DNA of 6,156 nucleotides. It comes from Methanobacteriota archaeon (GTDB taxonomy: Archaea > Thermoplasmatota > Poseidoniia > Poseidoniales > Poseidoniaceae). Positions 1 to 5,227 of the stretch are shown piece by piece. A program made the position numbers and the translations under genes. The first letter of the stretch is position 1. Every line of letters starts with the position of its first letter. The notes below the pieces were generated by a model, which saw only the letters and a list, made by a program, of their open reading frames with translations, made no database searches and was not told the DNA's origin. The stretch covers positions 67,306-73,461 of the forward strand of contig PBHQ01000013.1 of the NCBI GenBank assembly GCA_002719475.1, in the 5' to 3' direction.

Positions 1-304
1 TCCAAACCCATGGAGTTCCACTGGCATCCATGATCAGTCCAGTTATGCTTAATACAAGAATTACGATTCCTAGAATTCCTGCCTTGGTCAATCTAGGAGT
101 GGTCCAACCGGGACGTTGCATTCTTGGCTGTTTGAAAGCCATCTGCTGCTGATACATCATCTGTTGTTGCACATATTGTTGCGCCATCTGTTGATTCTGT
201 AATGGCTGCATCTGCGCCTGCATCATCGGTTGTTGCATGAAAGGCTGTTGTGGAGCATAGCCAGTAGGCGTGGTTGGGTCATAGACCCCAGGTTGCGGCT
301 GCAC
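1..304 (-). CDS. Gln/Met-rich N-terminal, single-span membrane protein (3' end outside window)
   Basis: I do not recognise this gene. Reading right to left, a frame opens after a TAA at 319-317 and stays open to base 1. The first plausible start is GTG at 304-302, which gives 101 visible residues; the C-terminus lies outside the window. Residues 1-18 are Pro/Thr/Gly-rich. Residues 19-62 are low complexity, with 19 Gln and 9 Met in 44 positions. A basic Pro/Arg patch (RMQRPGWTTPRLTK) then leads into a hydrophobic stretch, AGILGIVILVLSITGLIM, at about 74-91, probably one transmembrane helix. No signal peptide is visible, so a cytoplasmic Gln-rich tail anchored by the helix is likely (inference). 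It starts 36 bases after the stop of the VOC gene on the same strand and may be the third gene of that operon. No clear ribosome binding site helps fix the start. The first in-frame ATG (residue 23) is an alternative. Confidence 0.72.
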   Translation of the reverse strand, partial: MQPQPGVYDPTTPTGYAPQQPFMQQPMMQAQMQPLQNQQMAQQYVQQQMMYQQQMAFKQPRMQRPGWTTPRLTKAGILGIVILVLSITGLIMDASGTPWVW

Positions 305-340
305 ACCCCTGCGTGATACTTCTTACTCAAAACCTTGATG

Positions 341-763
341 TCAAGAAATATTAGAATAATCATTCCTTTCTGATACCTCGCCACTCAGGTATTCCACGAA
401 TTCCCATTCCCCGTCATCATGATCAAAGAAATAGCAACGCTTTCTATGCGGATGGTCAAGCACATGGTTTCCTTCTCTATATCCAGCAGAAATCATTCTC
501 TTCATCAATGAATCAACTTCATCAACTACTATGCCGTAATGATTGAGTCCTGGATGGAAATATGTCTTTTGAGGAGACCTATTTGGGCCCTCTCGCTCTT
601 CTATCGCAATATAGAAACGCTCACTACCAAAATGTAACCACTTGCAATTTTCTGATGTTGCTCCATTTCTCACCTTCCATTCTGGAATGGCTGTTCTGAG
701 AAATTCAACCATCAAATCACAATTACTAGTAGTGATATTGACATGTTCAAGATATGAACTCAC
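341..763 (-). CDS. VOC superfamily (glyoxalase/bleomycin-resistance fold) protein
   Basis: This 140-residue protein has the size and two-module pattern of a single vicinal-oxygen-chelate domain pair. The first beta strand, LEHVNITT, carries His7. The second module opens with LNHYGIVVDEVD (His75), and the end has the family's typical DHDDGEWEFVEY strand with Glu121. His7, His75, Glu121 and a Glu around 55-57 could form the usual metal site; which of them bind metal is inference. VOC proteins include glyoxalase I, dioxygenases, epimerases and antibiotic-resistance proteins, and this sequence does not let me choose a substrate. The start is GTG (763-761). Its first G is the last base of the upstream HD gene's TAG, so the two genes overlap by one base and are probably translationally coupled. 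No in-frame ATG occurs before residue 18, beyond the first strand, which supports the GTG start. Confidence 0.88.
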   Translation of the reverse strand: MSSYLEHVNITTSNCDLMVEFLRTAIPEWKVRNGATSENCKWLHFGSERFYIAIEEREGPNRSPQKTYFHPGLNHYGIVVDEVDSLMKRMISAGYREGNHVLDHPHRKRCYFFDHDDGEWEFVEYLSGEVSERNDYSNIS

Positions 764-1260
764 TAACCCACCTCGGCCAGTTTTCTATGCAGGTCGTCTT
801 CCAATACCTCAAGAGCTGAATCGATGAATTCAGAAAGTCCTCCATATCTTTGCGCCTGCAAAGCCATATCGAGTTTGTCCATCGCCTTGAGGAATCTCGA
901 CTCTGGAGTATTACCTTGTTCGTATTCATCCCACAATTCCTTCAATTCCTCTCTGTGACACATAGGTTCCAACAGTTCCTGCATGGCAGTATCCTCCATG
1001 CGATGCTTTTCGGCAGTAGAAATGCCATCATTTGGCGTGATATCGCCTACTCTGACTTCTGCCAAATCGTGCAATATGGCCATTTCGAGGATTCTACCTC
1101 TATCGAGATTCGGTGGACAAAGGACCATTGTCAACCAAGCAATCCCCCAGGAATGAGCTGCAACACTCTCTGGCTTCTCAATGCCTTTGGAAACCCACCC
1201 AGAGCGAGGTAATTCCTTGAGGGTCAAACTCTCCAACAGGACGCGTTTTAATTCTTCCAT
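763..1260 (-). CDS. HD-domain phosphohydrolase, HDDC2/YfbR (5'-deoxynucleotidase)-like
   Basis: This 165-residue protein has an HD metal-hydrolase core of the HDDC2/YfbR type. The N-terminal block LKELPRSGWVSKGI (14-27) and PESVAAHSW (30-38) are typical. The metal ligands are His36, His64-Asp65 in AILHDLAE, and Asp128 in KAMDKLDMALQAQRY. The motif VGDITPNDG (71-79), followed by a Lys and an acidic helix, is also characteristic. Known relatives remove phosphate from deoxynucleoside 5'-monophosphates using a divalent metal, so a role in dNMP turnover is likely; the exact substrate is inferred. Length matches the family (about 160-200 residues). The ATG at 1260-1258 lies right at the divergent boundary with the AlkA gene. 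No strong Shine-Dalgarno sequence precedes it, so a leaderless or short-leader transcript is possible. The gene is first in a run continuing into the VOC gene by a TAG/GTG one-base overlap. Confidence 0.9.
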   Translation of the reverse strand: MEELKRVLLESLTLKELPRSGWVSKGIEKPESVAAHSWGIAWLTMVLCPPNLDRGRILEMAILHDLAEVRVGDITPNDGISTAEKHRMEDTAMQELLEPMCHREELKELWDEYEQGNTPESRFLKAMDKLDMALQAQRYGGLSEFIDSALEVLEDDLHRKLAEVG

Positions 1261-1303
1261 GCTGCCACGATGCCTTTGTCAGGTATCAGCCCATCGCAGG
1301 TTC
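1261..1303. promoter_or_regulatory. Short divergent intergenic region between HD hydrolase and AlkA genes
   Basis: Only 43 bases separate the ATG of the HD gene from the preferred ATG of the glycosylase gene, so both promoters must lie here or reach into the 5' ends of the genes. On the minus strand a weak TATA-like TGATACC lies about 25 bases before the HD start, a distance that would suit a leaderless archaeal transcript. On the plus strand the nearest AT-rich element, TTTTAATT around 1247-1254, lies inside the HD gene. Neither is a strong match, and no operator is visible. Confidence 0.35.
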
Positions 1304-1915
1304 ATGCAGGCATCTTGGTGGCAGGATGCAATCTCACATCTGCGCAATAATGATTCGATCATTGCCGAATTTATTGACAAATATCAAGGGGAAATTCTCG
1401 AATCACGAGAAAAATTGGTTGAGACATTGATGCGCTCAATAGTTGGCCAGCAAATCTCTGTGTTAGCTGCAGCTACAATATGGAGAAGATTGAATGAACA
1501 TTTGAAAGAAGTCAATCCTAAAACCGTATTGCAATCCTCAACCGAAGGCCTGCGCAGTTGTGGATTATCCCAAAGAAAGGTAGAATATATCCAAGGAATT
1601 GCAAAAAGATCAGATGAATTACAGAAAGTGGACTGGCAAGTAATGGATGATGAAGACGCCATCGAACTTCTGTGTACTCTCAAAGGAGTCGGGAGATGGA
1701 CTGCCGAGATGGTTCTCATTTTCACACTGCTTAGGCCCGATATTCTACCGCTTGGTGACATTGGCCTGATTAGAGGCATGGAAAAACTATACAATGAAGG
1801 GAACAAAATGTCCAAGCAAGAATTACTCAATACTGCAGAAGTATGGAGGCCATATGCTTCGGCAGCAACATGGTATATTTGGAGAAGCATGGACCCCGAA
1901 CCAGTGCAGTATTGA
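1304..1915 (+). CDS. DNA-3-methyladenine glycosylase II family (AlkA-type, HhH-GPD superfamily)
   Basis: This is a base-excision-repair glycosylase that would cut the N-glycosidic bond of alkylated purines. From the ATG at 1304 the protein has 203 residues. The entry helices contain LMRSIVGQQISVLAAATIWRR (43-62), the classic QQ-S-AA pattern of the AlkA/HhH-GPD fold. LRSCGLSQRKVEYIQGIA (83-100) is the next conserved block. The helix-hairpin-helix is LKGVGRWTA (126-134), and the catalytic aspartate is Asp152 in LPLGDIGLIRG. The C-terminal WRPYASAATWYIWR (181-194) is also typical. About 200 residues fits the short archaeal and bacterial forms that lack AlkA's extra N-terminal domain. The frame is open further upstream, with an ATG at 1259 and another at 1181, but those would add sequence unlike the family and overlap the divergent HD gene. 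No convincing Shine-Dalgarno sequence precedes any candidate. The membrane-protein gene follows after 35 bases. Confidence 0.93.
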   Translation: MQASWWQDAISHLRNNDSIIAEFIDKYQGEILESREKLVETLMRSIVGQQISVLAAATIWRRLNEHLKEVNPKTVLQSSTEGLRSCGLSQRKVEYIQGIAKRSDELQKVDWQVMDDEDAIELLCTLKGVGRWTAEMVLIFTLLRPDILPLGDIGLIRGMEKLYNEGNKMSKQELLNTAEVWRPYASAATWYIWRSMDPEPVQY

Positions 1916-1950
1916 GCAAGCAAAGTGTTCAAAGAGTGGACGCATATTTC

Positions 1951-2928
1951 ATGAACATGGTCGAGCACCTTCCGCCTATCAAAGGCCCTTCGGCTGCAGA
2001 CAAAGTGAAGGATGCTACGCGCAAGATGATGGAAGCAACCAAGGCTAGACTTTCATCACTGAAGGAGTCTTTCTCCAAAGAAGAAGTGGAGCAAGATGAT
2101 GAACAAGGAAAAATTCCAGTTGAGCACATCGAACTAGAATCCACAAATGAAGATTCAGAAATTCTAGAGGGTGATGAAGTCGCTGAAGTTTCTGATGAAG
2201 TCGCTGAAGTTTCTGATGAAGTAGAGGAAACCACTGAATCTGAAATTCAAAAAGAAGAGGAAACACCTGAAATCGAAGAATCTGATTCAAAAGAGGAAAT
2301 TGATAATCTGGAAAATGAAGAACAAGAACCAGAAGACCCAAAACTTGCTGAATTCAGAATATTGCTAAGCGATGCCGTAGATGTTATGCAGTTTCAAAGT
2401 GAGAAGATCAAAGAATTGCAATCTAGTATAGAAGAATTGGAAAACCCCACTGAGGAAAATGATAGTGGAAAACTTGTCCGCCCTAATTCTCTAGGCAAGG
2501 ATTTGAACATGACATTGAATGAAGGAATGACACTGATTGGAATCTCTTTACTTTGGCTGGTTGCATTGATTGGTGCGGACAAATATGTCACAAATAATGG
2601 ATGGATGATTGGAGGGGTCTGGCCTGCAGATCTATTTACTTGGGGAGCAGGAACCGGACTCTGGACCTTCCACATCTTGCAGAGGTTACATCGGGCTCGA
2701 ACCTTATTGTCGATGCCATTAGGAATGAGAATCCAAACTTCAATCGGTCTTGCCTTAGCTGCTGGGACTGCCTTGATGTTGACTACCGAAGAGTTCAGCA
2801 CAGTTACTAATATCTGGGCATACGGGTCAATAATTGCATTGATTGTACTATTTATCTCAGGATTTGGTGGCGCTTTCTCTCGAGCCTTCTCCAGAAAATT
2901 CGGAAAAGATGATGATTCAACACCCTGA
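1951..2928 (+). CDS. Hypothetical multi-span membrane protein with acidic, repeat-containing N-terminal domain
   Basis: I do not recognise this family. From the ATG at 1951 it has 325 residues in three parts. Residues 1-45 are mixed and helical, with Lys/Ala/Met-rich segments. Residues 46-170 are strongly acidic, Glu/Asp/Ser-rich and probably disordered, with two copies of DEVAEVS at 75-88 and a likely coiled-coil segment around 131-165. Residues 190-310 are membrane-embedded, with about four hydrophobic segments near 193-212, 223-243, 262-279 and 288-306; the second (WPADLFTWGAGTGLWTF) is weaker and aromatic-rich. The tail is basic then acidic (SRAFSRKFGKDDDSTP). No signal peptide is visible, so the acidic domain is probably cytoplasmic (inference). 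The frame is open back to an ATG at 1843 inside the glycosylase gene, but that start would overlap it by over 70 bases. ATG 1957 is another possible start. Same strand and a 35-base gap suggest co-transcription with the glycosylase gene. Confidence 0.85.
   Translation: MNMVEHLPPIKGPSAADKVKDATRKMMEATKARLSSLKESFSKEEVEQDDEQGKIPVEHIELESTNEDSEILEGDEVAEVSDEVAEVSDEVEETTESEIQKEEETPEIEESDSKEEIDNLENEEQEPEDPKLAEFRILLSDAVDVMQFQSEKIKELQSSIEELENPTEENDSGKLVRPNSLGKDLNMTLNEGMTLIGISLLWLVALIGADKYVTNNGWMIGGVWPADLFTWGAGTGLWTFHILQRLHRARTLLSMPLGMRIQTSIGLALAAGTALMLTTEEFSTVTNIWAYGSIIALIVLFISGFGGAFSRAFSRKFGKDDDSTP
2173..2222 (+). repeat. 21-base in-frame tandem repeat (2.4 copies) encoding DEVAEVS
   Basis: Two identical 21-base units occupy 2173-2193 and 2194-2214, followed by the first 8 bases of a third (2215-2222). 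Each unit is in frame and encodes DEVAEVS within the acidic domain of the membrane protein. Identity at synonymous positions points to a recent duplication, and copy number may vary between strains. Confidence 0.95.
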
Positions 2929-2932
2929 ACCA

Positions 2933-4132
2933 TTAACGGAGAATCGCATCCGGATCCTTTGCTAAATCCTTGGTTATGTTCTTCTGATGAGATTCGATCG
3001 TACCTCCTCCAATCTCCAGGAGTTTTGCATCGCGCCACAATCTTTCGACAATATATTCGCCGACGTATCCGTATCCACCCATAACTTGCATTGCCCTATC
3101 TGCAATATTCTTGGCAGCGGTAGTTGCGAACAACTTGATTCCATCACTATCGAGTCGATGTCCGCTCTCTCCAAGTGTCATTCTTCTTGCTGTATCATAT
3201 AGATAGGTGCGCATGGCCCTGTATTCGGCCCAAGATTCACCGATATGTCTCTGAATCTGTCCGAAATCTCGAATCACCTTACCGAAAGCCTGTCGCTCAT
3301 CAGCATAGCGATTCATAGCTTGTAAAGAACGCCTTGAGATTCCTACTGCCATAGCAGCCAGTGTCAAACGTTCAAGTTCGAGATTTCGCATCATGTGAGA
3401 AAGAGCGCTGCCTTGTTCACCAACCATGTTTGCAGCAGGAACGAGGCAATCATCGAAGACTAACTCAGCGGTATTGGACGCTCTCATTCCAGTCTTATCC
3501 ATTATCTTCTGACCAACTGAATATCCTGGGAATCCGGCTTCTACAAGGAAAGTGGATAACTGTGGCCTTCCACGTTCATCAACACCAGTCTTTGCATAGA
3601 CCCAGACAATATCCGCAGGAGTTCCATCCTCATCGATGCAACCATTAGTAATCCACATTTTCCTGCCATTTATGATCCAATCACCTTCGTCATTACGCAC
3701 AGCAGTGCTAGACAGCCCAAGGACATCTGTGCCAACATCTGGCTCTGACATTGCCATGCAACCAATCTTCTCTCCAGTACATACTTCGGGTAGCAATCTT
3801 GCCTTCTGTTCTTCACTACCATTGACTGAAAGATTGTTGACAAAGAGCATGCTATGAGCAAGGTAAGCCAAAGCAAAACCTGGGTCGCTGGCTGACAATT
3901 CCTCGTGCACAATGACCGCTGCTGTTGCATCCATCCCAGCACCACCATGTTGTTCAGCAGCAGTTATGCCAAGAAGACCTAATTCCCCGAGACTCCTGAA
4001 CAATTCGAGGTTGAATTTCTCATCCCGATCATATTCCAAAGCCTGAGGCTCAACATGCTCCTCAACAAAGTTTCTGACCATCTCGCGAATCATTAGATGT
4101 TCATCGCTCGGATTAAACATATCAGTAGCCAT
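2933..4132 (-). CDS. Acyl-CoA dehydrogenase, isovaleryl-CoA dehydrogenase-like
   Basis: This 399-residue FAD flavoenzyme would oxidise an acyl-CoA to the 2-enoyl-CoA and pass electrons to an electron-transfer flavoprotein. The full family architecture is present: an N-terminal helical domain (about 7-120), the MAMSEPDVGTD flavin/substrate motif (126-136), GRKMWITNG (156-164), a beta domain, and the C-terminal helical domain with RQAFGKVIRDFGQIQ (280-294) and VMGGYGYVGEY (350-360). Two details favour the isovaleryl-CoA branch. A glutamate, Glu254, lies in LELERLTLA, where isovaleryl-CoA dehydrogenase keeps its catalytic base. The position usual for the base in other members is Gly in KLLEIGGGTIES. 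Substrate is still inference; other short branched acyl-CoAs are possible. The ATG at 4132 is preceded by GGAGGAG four bases upstream, one of the few strong Shine-Dalgarno sequences here. The stop lies 4 bases from the end of the convergent membrane-protein gene. Confidence 0.97.
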   Translation of the reverse strand: MATDMFNPSDEHLMIREMVRNFVEEHVEPQALEYDRDEKFNLELFRSLGELGLLGITAAEQHGGAGMDATAAVIVHEELSASDPGFALAYLAHSMLFVNNLSVNGSEEQKARLLPEVCTGEKIGCMAMSEPDVGTDVLGLSSTAVRNDEGDWIINGRKMWITNGCIDEDGTPADIVWVYAKTGVDERGRPQLSTFLVEAGFPGYSVGQKIMDKTGMRASNTAELVFDDCLVPAANMVGEQGSALSHMMRNLELERLTLAAMAVGISRRSLQAMNRYADERQAFGKVIRDFGQIQRHIGESWAEYRAMRTYLYDTARRMTLGESGHRLDSDGIKLFATTAAKNIADRAMQVMGGYGYVGEYIVERLWRDAKLLEIGGGTIESHQKNITKDLAKDPDAILR

Positions 4133-4136
4133 GAAA

Positions 4137-4143
4137 CTCCTCC
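4137..4143 (-). promoter_or_regulatory. Shine-Dalgarno sequence of the acyl-CoA dehydrogenase gene
   Basis: On the minus strand GGAGGAG is followed by TTTC and the ATG, a four-base spacer. It complements the usual 3' end of 16S rRNA and supports the start at 4132. No other gene start seen whole here has an equally strong site. Confidence 0.75.
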
Positions 4144-4153
4144 GGACGTCTCG

Positions 4154-4167
4154 CCCACCCTAGTGGG
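4154..4167. other. Small inverted repeat (5-bp stem, 4-base loop) upstream of acyl-CoA dehydrogenase
   Basis: CCCAC at 4154-4158 and GTGGG at 4163-4167 can pair around CCTA. It lies in the 64-base gap between the stop of the basic hypothetical gene and the start of the dehydrogenase gene. No T-run follows on the minus strand, so it does not look like an intrinsic terminator. It could be a small operator, an mRNA hairpin just upstream of the ribosome binding site, or chance. Confidence 0.35.
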
Positions 4168-4196
4168 TATCAAGAATGTTCGTTTCTGCTGTAGAC

Positions 4197-4592
4197 TCAG
4201 GTCATTCGCACTCTACGCGTTCTAAGAGGCCTTGAATCCCCCACTCTGACGTTGGAATCATGCTTAGCGGCCCTATTTGATAGTCCTGCCACAGTGCTAT
4301 CTGATTTGATAACTCGTCGAATTCGTGGCTTTTGCTTACGTGCTAGTTCTGTATGTCTAACTGATGCATCAAAGGCAATCATCTCCTTCGGTGGAGCGGC
4401 TTCTACTGGCTTCTCAATCTCTGAGATGACCGCTGCTGCAGCACTACTGTGATCCGCCTTTTCTCTGGAAGGGTTCAATCTCCTCTGCTGTTCTGCTCGC
4501 GCTATAGTTCCCTGTTTTTCGAGTTCTTTCTCCATCATGTCCATCAACATGCATTTCATGGAGAATTCCTGCTTTCGCTGAGGTGAGTGCAT
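4197..4592 (-). CDS. Small basic, probably disordered hypothetical protein
   Basis: I do not recognise this 131-residue protein. The N-terminus is Met-rich and likely helical (SMKCMLMDMMEKELEKQ, 11-27). An Arg/Gln-rich segment follows (30-45), then an Ala/Pro/Glu linker (50-70), then a strongly basic tail rich in Arg and Lys (86-129) ending RPLRTRRVRMT. There is no hydrophobic segment and no known catalytic motif. The basic tail could contact nucleic acid or ribosomes (inference only). ATG at 4592 is the longest start; ATG at 4559 (residue 12) is a good alternative. The reading frame is continuous, fills an otherwise long gap, and sits on the same strand as the dehydrogenase gene 64 bases downstream. 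An open frame on the opposite strand covers about half of it, so coding is likely rather than certain. Confidence 0.6.
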   Translation of the reverse strand: MHSPQRKQEFSMKCMLMDMMEKELEKQGTIARAEQQRRLNPSREKADHSSAAAAVISEIEKPVEAAPPKEMIAFDASVRHTELARKQKPRIRRVIKSDSTVAGLSNRAAKHDSNVRVGDSRPLRTRRVRMT

Positions 4593-4604
4593 CCCAATCG
4601 ATAT

Positions 4605-4639
4605 TCAGGGACACTGACGGTGGTATAATGATTCCCTGA
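4605..4639. promoter_or_regulatory. Inverted repeat flanking a TATA-like element in a divergent promoter region
   Basis: TCAGGGA at 4605-4611 and its exact reverse complement TCCCTGA at 4633-4639 are separated by 21 bases. Between them lies GGTATAAT (4622-4629), which reads as TTATACC on the other strand. The element is 34 bases from the start of the basic hypothetical gene and about 100 bases from the flavoprotein start, inside the 134-base divergent region. The layout resembles an operator around an archaeal TATA box or a bacterial -10 element, but a 7-bp match can arise by chance. Confidence 0.4.
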
Positions 4640-4726
4640 GGACTTATGCTTCAGAAGGCGATTTCTAGAGTTCTAAATCAGAGCCATTTGCCCTCATCTT
4701 CTTTAGAAGAATCCATATCAGCAACC

Positions 4727-5227
4727 ATGGTTAAGATTCTCGTCATCGCGGCATCTGACGGTAAGAACAAGGAATTGGCTGAACTTTGGTGCAGAGTAGG
4801 TTCGGGAAAAGGGTACACAATGTCCATTGTTGACCTCTGTGCTGCCAACCTGCCTTTATACACCCCTGCACTTGACAAAGAAGGGCGACCTGAAGGAGTG
4901 TCAGAATTGGAGGCCATATTTGAGCAGGCTGATGCCTGGATAATTTGCGCTCCAGAATACAACGGTGCCATGCCCCCTACTCTGAACAATTCTATCGCAT
5001 GGCTATCTACTCACGGAGATGATTTCCGAGGTCTCTTCAATGGTAGAGCAGTCGCGCTTTCCACCCATAGCGGGGGTGGAGGAAATAGTGTAATCTCAGT
5101 GATGCGCATGCAGTTCTCTTACCTTGGGTGCAACGTTGTTGGCCGGGCCCTAATTTCAAACAAGAATAAGGAAGCAAATCCTGAATCTATGAAATTCATT
5201 CTAGAACAGTTGGACAAGATGTCCTAA
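4727..5227 (+). CDS. NADPH-dependent FMN reductase family flavoprotein (flavodoxin-like fold)
   Basis: This 166-residue protein has the flavodoxin-like fold of NAD(P)H-dependent FMN reductases and quinone or azo reductases. The first strand, KILVIAASDGKNKELAEL (3-20), carries the loop that would hold the FMN phosphate. The family signature is APEYNGAMPPTLNNSIAWLS (75-94), matching the PEYN-G-P-LKN-DW pattern with Asn in place of the usual Lys. LSTHSGGGGN (111-120) is the third flavin/nucleotide-binding loop. It would use NADPH to reduce FMN or another small acceptor in the cytoplasm; the real acceptor cannot be read from sequence. The ATG at 4727 is preferred because the first beta strand starts right after it. 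An ATG at 4646 would add 27 residues with no family resemblance. No Shine-Dalgarno sequence is evident at 4727. The stop codon abuts the stop of the convergent HMG-CoA synthase gene. Confidence 0.92.
   Translation: MVKILVIAASDGKNKELAELWCRVGSGKGYTMSIVDLCAANLPLYTPALDKEGRPEGVSELEAIFEQADAWIICAPEYNGAMPPTLNNSIAWLSTHGDDFRGLFNGRAVALSTHSGGGGNSVISVMRMQFSYLGCNVVGRALISNKNKEANPESMKFILEQLDKMS

Noticed and set aside
850..1212. 120-residue open frame on the plus strand across the HD hydrolase gene
   Set aside because: The minus-strand frame carries all HD metal ligands; this frame is Phe/Ile-rich shadow sequence without a domain.
1843..1950. N-terminal extension of the acidic membrane protein
   Set aside because: It would overlap the glycosylase gene by 73 bases in another frame; ATG 1951 avoids this.
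1384..1968. 194-residue open frame on the minus strand across the glycosylase gene
   Set aside because: It is antisense to a well-supported AlkA-type gene, has Ser/Leu/Ile-rich composition typical of a reverse-frame shadow, and shows no domain.
2394..3038. 214-residue open frame on the minus strand across the 3' part of the membrane-protein gene
   Set aside because: It overlaps both the membrane gene and the end of the dehydrogenase gene and shows no motif; the plus-strand frame has coherent transmembrane segments.
4154..4167. Intrinsic terminator after the basic hypothetical gene
   Set aside because: The stem is only 5 bp and no T-run follows it on the minus strand.
4252..4452. 66-residue open frame on the plus strand opposite the basic hypothetical gene
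   Set aside because: It is short, without a motif, and half covers a longer continuous minus-strand frame. It is kept as a caveat for the coding call there.
4646..4726. 27-residue N-terminal extension of the flavoprotein
   Set aside because: The flavodoxin-like fold begins at the ATG at 4727, and the extension resembles nothing and would be unusual before the first beta strand.
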